A stretch of DNA of 64,000 nt from NCBI RefSeq assembly GCF_900168255.1, contig NZ_LT799838.1, forward strand, positions 620,001 to 684,000. The letters run 5' to 3'. Both the position numbers and the translations under genes were made by a program. This DNA comes from Psychrobacter sp. DAB_AL43B (GTDB lineage: Bacteria > Pseudomonadota > Gammaproteobacteria > Pseudomonadales > Moraxellaceae). Shown piece after piece: positions 39,326-49,800 of the stretch. Numbering within the stretch: the first letter of the stretch is position 1; each line of letters begins with the position of its first letter. The notes under the pieces were generated by a model. It made no database searches. It was not told the DNA's origin and was given only the letters and a program-made list of their open reading frames with translations.

Positions 39326-39383
39326 AGTAAAGTGTAGGCTGAATGCTTTTATATAAAAGGCTTTAGGTTTTATAAAATAAAAA

Positions 39384-39404
39384 TATACCGCAAAATATAC
39401 CGCA
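39384..39404. repeat. Integrase arm-site candidate, left end
   Basis: Two direct TATACCG heptamers 12 bases apart (39384 and 39396). The same 21-base arrangement occurs at 58186-58206 next to the integrase gene. It lies 58 bases inside attL. Paired short repeats near each end are typical arm-binding sites of tyrosine integrases. Confidence 0.65.
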
Positions 39405-39648
39405 ATTTGCAAAAGTCACTTTGGACTTAGCGGCCATCAGTATATAAAAATAACGAAGATCTGTTAGCCGGTATAAATAATTAAGATTGCTTATTGTCAC
39501 TTTTATTTACAAGTTTTCTTATATTTATCGTTTTCTTTGAAATATTCTTAGTGCTGAGCAATAGATAAACGAATAAATTCGCATGCATTTTGAGTGTGCC
39601 ACCACACATTTAAATCAACTACTGTAAGTAGATGATTACTCCATTTCC

Positions 39649-39785
39649 TGCTTCCTGAGTTTTTTTCTGCTTCCAATGCCAACTACCTATTTCATTGGCT
39701 TAGAGACGGTTTTTTGTTTTGGAATAAATGTCTAAATCAGGGTTTTTTGCTTCCTAAATTTCTTGCTTCCTGACTTTCTGCTTCC
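39649..39785 (+). repeat. Cluster of five TGCTTCC heptamers
   Basis: Exact copies start at 39649, 39668, 39748, 39764 and 39779, most within TTTC/CTGA-rich surroundings. The related heptamer TGATTCC recurs on the far side of the hsd operon at 50178-50594. Together they bracket the operon. No known family of repeats is recognised. Confidence 0.5.
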
Positions 39786-40000
39786 AAAAATTATTATCTA
39801 TTCTTAACAAGAATTCTTTTATTCAATATAACCTTTAATTCCGCTTTCATGCTGGTCTTTATATACCCTACTATCATACAATGAGCTTTATAAGCCGTCA
39901 TAAGTCGATGTACGCCATCGCAGTACGTGTTAGCCAATTTTTAAGCCTGTCATATCATCCCAAGCATTTACCCTTGCTCAACAAACAATAAGACAATCCC

Positions 40001-42391
40001 ATGACCAAAAACTTCTCTCAAACAGCGGCTTTCATCTGGTCTGTTGCTGACCTATTACGTGGTGACTTTAAGCAATCGCAATACGGCCGTATTATCCTGC
40101 CATTCACACTGTTGCGCCGCTTAGAGTGCGTATTAGAAGATACTAAGGCAGATGTGGTTGCAGAGAGCCAGCGTATCGCTGAGATGGGTTTGCCAGAGGA
40201 AGCGCAAGAGAAGTTCATCATTCGTGCCAGCAAGCGACCGTTCTACAATATCTCGCCGATGGATCTCAGCAAGATGGGTCAAAGCGATATCAAAGATAAC
40301 CTCAATACTTACGTACAATCTTTTTCTAAAGACGCGCGTGAGATATTTGAGCATTTCAAATTTGAAGAGTTTGTCGGTCAGTTAGCGGATGCCAACCTAC
40401 TTTATAAAGTGGTGCAGATGTTCGCCAATACCGATCTGAGCCCTGAGACTATCTCTAACCATGAAATGGGCTTTGTCTTTGAAGAATTAATACGCCGCTT
40501 TGCTGAAAGTTCTAACGAAACCGCAGGGGAGCATTTTACCCCGCGTGATATCGTCCGCCTGACTACCTCACTGGTATTTATGGAAGATGATAACGCCCTG
40601 ACTAAAGACGGCATTATTCGCACCATATATGACCCGACAGCGGGGACGGGCGGTTTCTTATCCTCTGGTATGGAATACGTGCTAGAGCTGAACCCTGACG
40701 CCGTGATGCGTACCTATGGTCAAGAGCTAAACCCTGAGTCCTATGCAATCTGTAAAGCCGATATGCTCATTAAAGGGCAAGAGGTTAATAACATTAAGCT
40801 GGGTAATACCTTATCCAATGATCAACTGGTCGCTGAGAAGTTTGACTATATGCTATCTAACCCGCCGTTCGGCGTAGATTGGAAAAAGATATCAGGCGAG
40901 ATCAATGATGAGCATACGCAAAAAGGTTTTGACGGTCGCTTTGGGGCTGGCTTGCCGCGCGTGTCTGATGGTTCGCTATTGTTCCTGATGCACTTGCTTA
41001 GCAAGATGCGTCCGATTACTGGTGATGATAAAACGACAGACAACGGCAGCACTCAAAACAGCAATCAAGGCAGCCGTATCGGTATCATCTTAAATGGCTC
41101 GCCGTTATTCACGGGCGGCGCAGGGAGTGGCGAGAGTGAGATTCGCCGTTATATCTTAGAGGCCGACTTGTTAGAAGCCATCATCGCCTTGCCAAACGAT
41201 ATGTTCTATAACACCGGCATCGCTACCTACATCTGGATATTAAGCAATAAGAAAACAGCTGAGCGTAAAGGTCACGTGCAACTGATTGACGGTAGCAATC
41301 TATACAGCAAAATGCGTAAATCACTTGGCTCTAAGCGTAATGAGATGAATCATGACGACATCAAGACCATTACCCGCAGCTTTGGTGACTTTGAAGTGGT
41401 TGATGCGCGTGTGCTAGATAAGCCAGAAGAGGTGAAGTCCAACCGTGGTCGTCAGTCGGCTAATCCTAAATCTGAGCCCGCCAAAACCTTTGCCAGTAAA
41501 ATATTTGCCACCTATGAGTTTGGCTATCGCCGCCTGACTATTGAGCGTCCGCTACGTCTATCAGCCCAGTTATCTGATAGTGATATCGAGAGCCTACGCT
41601 ATGCGCCTAAGCCTTTTGATGTGGTCATGCCAGCGCTATATGAGAAGTTTGGTAGTGACTGGACGACTGATAGCGAAAATAATAACTATGGTGACTTATC
41701 AGCGGTCACGTTAGAAGCACGCGCCATGATTAAGGCAGACTTTAGCGAGCTGAAAGAAAGCCAAGTCAAAGACGTACTGGCCGCTAAGGTATGGCAGTCG
41801 CAGCTTGTGCTAATGAATAAAGCTAAGGCATTACAAACGGCTATCGGCACGCGCCAATTTGATGACTTCAATGAGTTTGAAAGAGTGTTCAAGCAAGCTC
41901 TAAAAGACGCTGATGTTAATCTTGATACCAAAGAGAAAAAACAGCTGATAGATGCCATCACGTGGAAGAACCCCAATGCTGAGCCGGTCATCAAAAAGAC
42001 GGTTAAGGCTGCCAATCCGCTGTATGGTGCGTTTAGCTACAAACCTGCCCCGACTAATCAACAAGCGGACAAGCCCGCCAAAATCGTAGAGTTCCAGCCA
42101 GATGGTGACTTGCGTGATTATGAAAACGTACCGCTTGACCCAAGCATGACCACCACGGCGCTGATTGAAGCGTACTTCGCTTGTGAGGTGCAGCCGCATG
42201 TGCCGGATGCGTGGATTAATGCCGATAAGGTGGATGCTATCGATGCAGAGATTGGCGTGGTCGGCTATGAGATACCGTTTAACCGTCACTTCTATGTGTA
42301 TGAGCCACCGCGCGCGCTTGCCGATATCGATGCGGACTTGGATGCGGTTAGTGCGGAAATTATGCAGTTATTGGGTGAGGTGCATTCGTAA
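40001..42391 (+). CDS. hsdM: Type I restriction-modification DNA methyltransferase subunit M
   Basis: N6-adenine methyltransferase subunit, 796 residues; with HsdS it methylates the host recognition site. The N-terminal helical domain begins [22 protein letters not shown]. AdoMet-binding [10 protein letters not shown] is at 211-220 and catalytic NPPFG starts at 287. A C-terminal extension of about 250 residues is Lys/Asp-rich and ends in [17 protein letters not shown] helices. The stop overlaps the hsdS start by one base (TAATG), so translation is coupled. First gene of the cargo operon. Ribosome site is weak. Confidence 0.96.
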   Translation: MTKNFSQTAAFIWSVADLLRGDFKQSQYGRIILPFTLLRRLECVLEDTKADVVAESQRIAEMGLPEEAQEKFIIRASKRPFYNISPMDLSKMGQSDIKDNLNTYVQSFSKDAREIFEHFKFEEFVGQLADANLLYKVVQMFANTDLSPETISNHEMGFVFEELIRRFAESSNETAGEHFTPRDIVRLTTSLVFMEDDNALTKDGIIRTIYDPTAGTGGFLSSGMEYVLELNPDAVMRTYGQELNPESYAICKADMLIKGQEVNNIKLGNTLSNDQLVAEKFDYMLSNPPFGVDWKKISGEINDEHTQKGFDGRFGAGLPRVSDGSLLFLMHLLSKMRPITGDDKTTDNGSTQNSNQGSRIGIILNGSPLFTGGAGSGESEIRRYILEADLLEAIIALPNDMFYNTGIATYIWILSNKKTAERKGHVQLIDGSNLYSKMRKSLGSKRNEMNHDDIKTITRSFGDFEVVDARVLDKPEEVKSNRGRQSANPKSEPAKTFASKIFATYEFGYRRLTIERPLRLSAQLSDSDIESLRYAPKPFDVVMPALYEKFGSDWTTDSENNNYGDLSAVTLEARAMIKADFSELKESQVKDVLAAKVWQSQLVLMNKAKALQTAIGTRQFDDFNEFERVFKQALKDADVNLDTKEKKQLIDAITWKNPNAEPVIKKTVKAANPLYGAFSYKPAPTNQQADKPAKIVEFQPDGDLRDYENVPLDPSMTTTALIEAYFACEVQPHVPDAWINADKVDAIDAEIGVVGYEIPFNRHFYVYEPPRALADIDADLDAVSAEIMQLLGEVHS

Positions 42392-43725
42392 TGACTGAAG
42401 TGCTAACGAAGTATCAGCAGTATGCAGAATATAAGGATTCTGGGGTTGAGTGGTTAGATGTTATTCCAATGCATTGGGTTATGAGTAAGATTAAGTATAT
42501 TGCGCCATTTCAAGTGGGTTGGACACCACCGACAGGTAATGACTCTAATTTTATAGGTGAAAATATTTGGGCTAATATATCTGATTTGAGAGGAAAGGTA
42601 ATTACTGACACCGTCAAGAGAATCTCAGATAAAGCAGCTAAAGAAGCATCTATGGATATAACTTCCAAAGGCTCACTGCTTTATAGCTTTAAATTATCTG
42701 TAGGGTCTGTATCTTTCGCTGGTTGTGATATGTACACAAATGAAGCTATTGCATCTTTCACATCGGATTCTTTGCTACCACTTGAATACTTATACTATGT
42801 TTTGCCAAAGTTTTTAATTGAAAACGCATCTACAAATATATATGGAGCAAGGATTCTTAACCAAGAGTTAATAAAAAATGCGATTATTCTCAAGCCTACT
42901 TATGAAGAAGCTGAAACAATCGCTAACTTCCTCGACCATGAAACCGCCCAAATCGATACCCTAATCGAAAGACAGCAAACCTTAATAAAACTATTAAAAG
43001 AAAAGCGCCAAGCCGTTATCAGTCATGCTGTGACCAAAGGCTTAAACCCTGATGCAATAATGAAAGATTCTGGGGTGGAGTGGTTGGGGGAAGTGCCGGA
43101 GCATTGGAGTGTTAAGAGTTATAGACATGCGTCTAAAATTTATCGCGGTAAGTTTGGTCACAGACCACGTAACGACCCTGCTTTTTATGACGGTGAATAT
43201 CCTTTTATTCAGACTGGCGATGTAGCACGTGCAGGAAAAATTATAACTTCATATTCGCAAACCTTAAATGAAAAAGGTAAAAGCGTAAGCCAGTTGTTTC
43301 CAGAGGGCACTTTGATGATGGCGATTGCTGCAAATATTGGTGATACAGCAATTTTAGGTTTTGAAGCATACGCGCCAGACAGTGTTATTGGTTTTAAACC
43401 TTATACAGGCGTCGGTGTTGAGTTCTTAAGATATAGTTTTTTAGCAGCTCTACCTGCATTTGAGCAAACGTCGACTCAAAGTTCTCAAGCAAATTTGAAT
43501 ATAGATAGGGTTGGTACTGTTAAGGGAGCTTTTCCTTCGCATAATGAGCAAAAGGAAATCGTAATTTATTTAGATAACATGCTAGAACATTACAGAGCAA
43601 TTGAAGTGAAAGCAAATGAGCAAATCCAACTGATGCAAGAACGCCGTACGGCTGTAATATCTGCTGCTGTCACGGGCAAGATTGATGTGAGAAGTTGGGA
43701 AGCGCCTGATAGTGAAGCTATGTAA
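42391..43725 (+). CDS. hsdS: Type I restriction-modification specificity subunit S
   Basis: Chooses the bipartite DNA target for HsdM and HsdR; 444 residues. Two target-recognition domains, each opened by the typical DSGVEWL...P-HW block (about residues 17-30 and 228-242), are separated and followed by conserved helical repeats (RQQTLIKLLKEKRQAVISHAVTKGL and QLMQERRTAVISAAVTGKIDVR). The arrangement is complete, so the subunit should be functional. A second, divergent hsdS 3' end survives at 45398-45457, evidence that specificity genes have been exchanged here. Confidence 0.95.
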   Translation: MTEVLTKYQQYAEYKDSGVEWLDVIPMHWVMSKIKYIAPFQVGWTPPTGNDSNFIGENIWANISDLRGKVITDTVKRISDKAAKEASMDITSKGSLLYSFKLSVGSVSFAGCDMYTNEAIASFTSDSLLPLEYLYYVLPKFLIENASTNIYGARILNQELIKNAIILKPTYEEAETIANFLDHETAQIDTLIERQQTLIKLLKEKRQAVISHAVTKGLNPDAIMKDSGVEWLGEVPEHWSVKSYRHASKIYRGKFGHRPRNDPAFYDGEYPFIQTGDVARAGKIITSYSQTLNEKGKSVSQLFPEGTLMMAIAANIGDTAILGFEAYAPDSVIGFKPYTGVGVEFLRYSFLAALPAFEQTSTQSSQANLNIDRVGTVKGAFPSHNEQKEIVIYLDNMLEHYRAIEVKANEQIQLMQERRTAVISAAVTGKIDVRSWEAPDSEAM

Positions 43726-43796
43726 GGTGTATTTTACATTACTAAGCTATAGTGGCGTGCAGTACGTTTATGGCATAAAAAATAGTAGGGAATAAA

Positions 43797-44555
43797 ATGA
43801 GTAACATCTTGCGTGACTTACCAACGCTTTATGATAAAGCCCAAGGTCTTCAGAACGTTTTGATTTCTAGAGCTACTGGTGGTGATAGTAACGATACCGA
43901 TTACGTTATATTAAGAAAAACGATTTTAGAATCAAAATTCAGTACTTTAGTACCTGACTTTGTTAGGCACGCAAGGGATTTAAATCAGTTTTGGCAGATG
44001 ATAAAGTATAAATATGACTCATATGCAGAACGTAGAGTTTATATATATAGTGAGTTTCAAAGCTTAATAGAAGCTATAGAGTTTGATAAATCTGGAATGA
44101 GTCCCGCTTTTGAAAAGTCTATTGAAGTTATAAACTCTAGTTATATTGATAATATGTGGAAGAAAGCTATTGAACGCAAAGCTAATGACCCAGAGGGCGC
44201 AATCACTTTATCTAGAAGCTTAATTGAGTCTGTATGTAAACATATTTTAGACCTTGAACATGTTTCTTATGGAAAAAATGCTGATTTATCAGAGCTGTAT
44301 AAAAGTACTTCTGAACTATTAAAAATGTCTGCTAGCCAATATGAAGCAAATTTAATTTTCAGACAAATTCTTGGTGGATGCTCAGGTATAGTGAATGGCT
44401 TAGGTTTGTTACGTAATAATGTTGGTGATGCTCACGGACAAGGTGTTATCAATGTTCAGCCGAAACCAAGACACGCTGAATTGTCAGTTAACTTAGCAGG
44501 CTCGATGTCACACTTTTTATTGTCTAGTTATGAAGAAAGCTATAAAGGTAAATGA
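43797..44555 (+). CDS. Abortive-infection family protein (Abi_C domain)
   Basis: 252 residues, cytoplasmic. The C-terminal half matches the Abi_C domain: DPEGAITLSRSLIESVCKHIL, LGGCSGIVNGLGLLRNNVGDAHG and the closing HAELSVNLAGSMSHFLL. The conserved RNNVGDAHG resembles the R-x4-6-H RNase motif of HEPN domains, so RNase activity on phage infection is plausible; this is inference. It lies 71 bp after hsdS with AGGGA upstream, inside the operon and in the same direction as hsdR. Likely an added defence or modulator gene. Confidence 0.85.
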   Translation: MSNILRDLPTLYDKAQGLQNVLISRATGGDSNDTDYVILRKTILESKFSTLVPDFVRHARDLNQFWQMIKYKYDSYAERRVYIYSEFQSLIEAIEFDKSGMSPAFEKSIEVINSSYIDNMWKKAIERKANDPEGAITLSRSLIESVCKHILDLEHVSYGKNADLSELYKSTSELLKMSASQYEANLIFRQILGGCSGIVNGLGLLRNNVGDAHGQGVINVQPKPRHAELSVNLAGSMSHFLLSSYEESYKGK

Positions 44556-44626
44556 TAGTTTATAAGCTTTTTATTTTAATTAAGATGCGCTTAATAAACA
44601 TAAAAACAAACAAAAGGACTTAATTT

Positions 44627-45394
44627 ATGAAAGCAATGACTGTAGCAGCCATACTTACCTCACTGGCCGTGACCACCATCGCCCAAGCACAGACTTACAA
44701 GTGGGGAGATGATTATTGCAGTTATAAAGGTGATTTCGATAGTAAAAAATATAGTGCCGCACAAATTAAAAACTCACACTATGTAATGGATCAATTAAAT
44801 ACTTTAAATTTAGACGTTCGTCATGCACCTCAGAGTGCTGCTGAAATTAAGCAGCTATCTAATACAGATGTAGATGCTTTAGACAAAGAGTATGCTCAAG
44901 TCAAAAACAAAGTTAAAAAACTTCAGGTCGTGCCTCAAGCGCAAAAATATAGGCAAAATCTGCTTGATAGCATTGAGAGCGAGTACACAACGAACAAGTT
45001 AGTGCTTTTGGCTTATGTTAATCCAGCAGAAGCCATCAAACAAAGCCCAGCTATATGTAAAACCTATATCGAGCCGCTATTGCAAAGCGAAAGTAATGTA
45101 CAGAACAGATGGCGTCAAGCTGTCGAGGAGAATATTAAGAAGCTCGCGAAGGATTACCCAAATGATCCAAACTTAATCAAATCTCAGCGAAAGCTGGCAA
45201 TGGATCGTTATCAAGATGAGAAATCAACTAACGCTTCTTTCTATGCTAGAAAAAATCTGGTTTCATATCACTTCAACAACTGTCTTGTTGATACAGGCTA
45301 TAGTCCTGATTCAGAAGATGTCTTTACTGACTCACAAAAACTGAATAAAGCGCTGTTTGGTAAGAGCTTTAAGCAAATGTGTGATGAGCCTTAA
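44627..45394 (+). CDS. Secreted or periplasmic protein of unknown function
   Basis: 255 residues. A standard signal peptide (AAILTSLAVTTIAQAQ, cleavage after AQA) is followed by a charged, mostly helical mature protein with five cysteines (CSYKG, AICKTY, NNCLVD, QMCDEP and one at the start of the mature part), which suggests disulfides. No domain recognised. The ATG follows AAGGAC. It is unusual to find an exported protein inside a restriction operon; it may be a passenger or may act against phage adsorption or DNA entry. Confidence that the gene is real is high; function unknown. Confidence 0.78.
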   Translation: MKAMTVAAILTSLAVTTIAQAQTYKWGDDYCSYKGDFDSKKYSAAQIKNSHYVMDQLNTLNLDVRHAPQSAAEIKQLSNTDVDALDKEYAQVKNKVKKLQVVPQAQKYRQNLLDSIESEYTTNKLVLLAYVNPAEAIKQSPAICKTYIEPLLQSESNVQNRWRQAVEENIKKLAKDYPNDPNLIKSQRKLAMDRYQDEKSTNASFYARKNLVSYHFNNCLVDTGYSPDSEDVFTDSQKLNKALFGKSFKQMCDEP

Positions 45395-45397
45395 AAA

Positions 45398-45457
45398 CTA
45401 ATTGGTAAACTGGATGTTCGTGGCTGGCAAGCGCCTACCGTCGACATCAAAAACTAA
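45398..45457 (+). pseudogene. Leftover 3' end of a second hsdS
   Basis: Nineteen codons reading LIGKLDVRGWQAPTVDIKN and a stop, three bases after the preceding gene. It matches the C-terminal tail pattern of HsdS proteins (compare VTGKIDVRSWEAPDSEAM at the end of the intact hsdS). The DNA is clearly different from the intact hsdS end, so it came from another allele. It has no start of its own. Confidence 0.75.
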
Positions 45458-45495
45458 GTACGATAGCCCATGCTTTTAATTAAAAGGAGGTTTTT

Positions 45496-46752
45496 TTGTA
45501 TAATTTAATAGTCATTGGATATGAAGATGAATCATGGTTTGAAAATGGAGTTGTGGAAATTACCACTACTCGCTTCTTAGAGTATACAAAAACCTCTGTT
45601 ATAGAAAGATTTAAGAATAATCCTAAAAATATATATCAATATCCATGCCTAATTATGAAAGAGGGTGATAATCCTGATATATATTTGTGCAAAATTTCTA
45701 ACGTTGAGCGTAATGGAAAATATTATAAGGTAAGCTTCAATATTTTCGATGATAGTTATTTTAAGTACTCAGATATTGAATCTCTCATAGTAGAATTAGA
45801 TATAAGGCAACTAGAGTTAACTAGAACACACTGGGCATTAAAAGATAGTTATTTAGTAGAAATATTATTATCTCCTGTTTCAAATCTATCTGAAAAGAAC
45901 AAGAAAATAATTAAAGATTATTCAGATACATTTATACAGCGAATTGAAATTAAAGAATCAATAATATCCCCATTTGGATTTTTGGATATAAAGATAGATT
46001 ATGATAACAGAAGTAAAAGTGTTGAAAGTGTAACTGATTTTATTCAAAAGATATTCAGTCATAAGAATGATAAAAATTTTACAAATTTTTATAGAGGGCA
46101 TTCAAGTTCTAAATATAAACTTGAACCATCACTATTTAGAAAAAAAATTGATGGCAGCTTCCATTTTTTAGAGAATGAAAATACAATCTATAACGAGTTA
46201 CTGACTCAAAATTATAGTGAATTTGGTACGGATAATAGTACTTTTGACAGACTTGTTCGTATGCAGCATTTCTCATTACCTACTAGATTGTTGGATATTT
46301 CAACTAACCCATTAATAGCATTGTATTTTGCTTGTAAAGGTGGAGAAGGGCTATCAGGCGATGTGGTTTTCATTCAAGTTCCGAGAGATAAAATTAAGTA
46401 CTTTGATTCTGACACTGCAACTTGTATTGCTAATCTTTGTAAACTAACAAATAAAGATAAAGAAATACTTAGTGGTGGGGTTACTGAGCCCAATTATACA
46501 GTTGTTATGGAGAAGCTATATAACTATATAAAAGATGATAAGCCTTACTTTCAAGAAAGAATGAAAGAAAGCAGTATAAATGAAATACTTTGCATTAAAG
46601 GTAAAATAACAAATCTCAGAATAAATGCTCAATCTGGTGCCTTTTTAATGTTTGGTCTAGATGCAGAGCTAACAGATGGAAAAGACTTCGGCTTTAATAT
46701 TATTCATTATTTAATAAAGGCTAAGGATAAAGAAAAATTATTAGAGAGTTAG
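45496..46752 (+). CDS. FRG-domain protein, C-terminus cut by a frameshift
   Basis: 418 residues from a TTG start with a perfect AAGGAGG. The N-terminal part is unassigned. The FRG domain occupies about 185-300: TNFYRGHSSSKYKLEPSLFRK, then MQHFSLPTRLLDISTNPLIALYFAC. FRG proteins are found in defence loci and are thought to act on nucleotides or nucleic acids, but chemistry is not settled. The stop at 46750 is premature: the next 30 codons in another frame give the usual family ending. The gene is much more AT-rich than hsdM or hsdR, a sign of separate origin. Confidence 0.82.
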   Translation: MYNLIVIGYEDESWFENGVVEITTTRFLEYTKTSVIERFKNNPKNIYQYPCLIMKEGDNPDIYLCKISNVERNGKYYKVSFNIFDDSYFKYSDIESLIVELDIRQLELTRTHWALKDSYLVEILLSPVSNLSEKNKKIIKDYSDTFIQRIEIKESIISPFGFLDIKIDYDNRSKSVESVTDFIQKIFSHKNDKNFTNFYRGHSSSKYKLEPSLFRKKIDGSFHFLENENTIYNELLTQNYSEFGTDNSTFDRLVRMQHFSLPTRLLDISTNPLIALYFACKGGEGLSGDVVFIQVPRDKIKYFDSDTATCIANLCKLTNKDKEILSGGVTEPNYTVVMEKLYNYIKDDKPYFQERMKESSINEILCIKGKITNLRINAQSGAFLMFGLDAELTDGKDFGFNIIHYLIKAKDKEKLLES

Positions 46753-46838
46753 ATTTATTAAATATAAATGAAAGTACTTTGTTCCCATACTTAGAAAATT
46801 CAGCTAAATATATTTCTAATAAATTTAAAAATATTTAA
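46749..46838 (+). pseudogene. Detached C-terminal tail of the FRG protein
   Basis: Reading from 46749 gives LDLLNINESTLFPYLENS and on to a stop at 46838. INESTLFPYLE is the common ending of FRG-domain proteins. An extra AG within GAGAG at 46744-46748 throws the main frame into an early stop. With one AG fewer the gene would run to 46838, 10 bases before hsdR. Confidence 0.75.
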
Positions 46839-46848
46839 CGGACTTTAT

Positions 46849-49800
46849 ATGACTGATACTACTTACGAATCCGTTTTTCAAGCCGATATCGTAACTCAAA
46901 TGCAAGCGCAAGGCTGGCAGTTAGGTAATCCTAGCGGCTATCAGGCAGAGACCGCACTATACGAGCAAGACGTGCTGGACTTTGTGCAGACCACCCAGCT
47001 GCAAGAGTGGGAGAAGTTCTGCCGCACCTTTCCTATCGACTCTGAACGCCACTTTATCACCGCCCTAGTTAAGCAGCTGAATAAGGCTGATGAGCACTCA
47101 ACTGATAGAGCCTCACGTACTTATGGCACATTGGGCGTATTGCGTCATGGGTTAAAGATTCGTAATGCGCGCTTCTCACTGTGCCAGTTTAAACCTGAGC
47201 ACAGTCTTAACCCTGAGATCATGGCACGCTATGAGGCTAATATCTGCCGTGTTGTCCCTGAAGTAATCTATAGCCCTCATGCCAGCTTGAAAGACAGCAC
47301 TGACGGCAAGGTCGCTAAGCGTAACCGTATTGATGTCGTGCTATTTGTGAATGGCATACCTGTAACGACGATGGAGCTAAAGTCTGAGTTTAAGCAATCC
47401 GTACAAAATGCCATCACTCAGTACAAGAAGACCCGCCTGCCAAAAGACCCTGATACTAAAAAACCTGAGCCGCTGCTGACTTTTAAGCGCGGCGCACTGG
47501 TTCACTTTGCCGTCAGTCAATATGAAGTCTATATGACAACGAAGCTGGCAGGTGACAGTACTTATTTCTTACCGTTTAATAAAGGCACAGCCGATGGCGG
47601 CGCGGGTAATGATACGCCGAGCGATAGCAGCCGCTATGCCACCGACTACCTATGGAATGAAGTACTCACCCCAGACAATCTATTAGCCATTCTCGGCCAC
47701 TTTATGCACTTGCAGATAGAGGAAGAAGAGGACGCGATTGGGCGTAAGTCCAAAAAGGAAACCATGATGTTTCCGCGCTACCATCAGTGGGATGTAGTGA
47801 CTAAGCTAGTCAACGCGGCCATTACTGAAGGCGCAGGTCAAAAGTATTTAATCCAGCACAGCGCAGGTTCAGGCAAGTCTAACTCTATCGCATGGACTGC
47901 CCATCAGCTCTCTACGTTATACAATAGTGACGGCGATAAGCAGTTTCACTCCGTTATCGTTATCACTGACCGTACGGTACTTGATGATCAGCTACAAGAT
48001 ACCATCTATCAGTTTGAACATGCTGATGGCGTGGTCGGTAAGATTAATAGAAAAGAAGGTGACGGCTCAAAGTCTGAACAGCTTGCCGCCGCGCTGGTGA
48101 AATCGCAGCCGATTATCATTGTGACGATTCAAACCTTCCCATTTGTACTCAAAGCGATTGAAGATTCTAGCGTCCTAAAATCGCGCCGTTATGCCATTAT
48201 CGCCGATGAAGCACACTCCTCACAGACAGGCTCTACGGCTCGCCAGCTTAAAGAAGTGCTAATCTCTGGTGATATAGAGAGTAATACAGATGATGATAAG
48301 CCGCTATCTAGCGAAGATATCTTAGATGCCACATTAGCCGCACGCCGTAGCAGTCCTAATCTAAGCTACTATGCCTTTACTGCCACGCCTAAGCCGAAAA
48401 CCATTGAGCTGTTTGGACGTTTGCCTAATCCTGACTTGCCAGCCGCTAGCGATAACCTGCCATCCGCTTATCACGTCTATTCAATGCGCCAAGCCATTGA
48501 AGAGGGTTTTATCTTAGATGTGCTTAAAAACTACACCAATTATAAAGTGGTCTATCAGCTCAAGCAGAAGCTGGCCGCCGAAGATGATGAGGTCGATGCC
48601 CGCCGCGCCAAGATTAAGCTCAATAACTGGGTGCGACTCCATGAGCACAATATCGCGCAGAAAGTAAAAATCATCATCGAGCATTTTAATGACAACATTA
48701 AAGGCTTACTAGGTGGACAGGCCAAGGCGATGGTGGTGACCGGCTCACGTAAAGAAGCGGTACGCTATAAGCTGGCGTTTGATAATTATATCGCTGAGTA
48801 CGGCTATAGAAACATCAATGCCATGGTGGCGTTCTCAGGTGAAGTTACCTTCAATGATAATGACCCTGATAGCGGCGCACTGCTTGGTGAGAAGTTCACT
48901 GAGCACAATATGAATATTGGCCTCAAAGGCCGTGATCTACGCAAAGCCTTCGACAGTGATGACTATCAAGTGATGCTGGTGGCTAATAAGTTCCAGACAG
49001 GCTTTGATCAGCCGAAACTCTGCGCTATGTACGTGGATAAGAAACTGACGGGTGTGGACTGCGTGCAGACCCTCTCACGGCTTAACCGTACTTATAAGGG
49101 TAAGGCAGAGAGTGGCACGTTTGTGCTCGATTTCTTTAATGATCCTGAAGATATTTTAGAGGCCTTCCAGCCCTATTATGAGACCGCAACCTTAGCGGAC
49201 GTGTCCGACCCTGATCAGGTGTATGACCTCTATGAGAAGCTGCGTGCCAGCGGTATCTTCTTATGGAATGAAGTAGAACAATTTGTTGAGGCGTTCTATA
49301 GCAAGAACAAGTCTAACGTGGCCATTAGTAATATCTGCAAGCCTGCGGTTGAGCGTTGGCAGAAGCGTTATAAGCTGGCGCGCGAGCAAGCACAGCATGC
49401 TAAGGTAATGCTAGAGCGCACCAAAGCGACGGGCGATGTGGTGCTGATGACCAATACTGAGAATGACTACAAAGGTTTTAAGGCCGATCAAGATGCACTA
49501 GAGATCTTTAAAAAGGATTTGGGTACTTTCACACGCCAGTATGAGTTTATGTCGCAAATTGTGGACTATGATGATAAAGAGCTGGAGAAGCTTAGCCTCT
49601 ATGCGCGCAATCTACAGCCGCTACTGCGTGAAAGTGTGGATAATGAAGATGAGGTTGATCTAAGTAATATAGTGATGAGCCATTACCGTGTCTCAATCCT
49701 GCATCAACAAGACTTGAAACTAGAAGAAGGCAAGTCTGAGTATCAACTTGATGGCGGTAGTGGAGCGGGTACGGCGACCCCTAAAGATAAACAAGAAGCG

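Larger units (their letters stand above)
39097..40000. other. Left island border region without genes
   Basis: About 900 bp containing a shared upstream element, the likely original tRNA-Pro terminator, the left att copy, a TATACCG pair and five TGCTTCC heptamers, all listed separately. The remainder is AT-rich. It must also hold the hsdM promoter, but no clear -35/-10 pair stands out. Confidence 0.5.
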
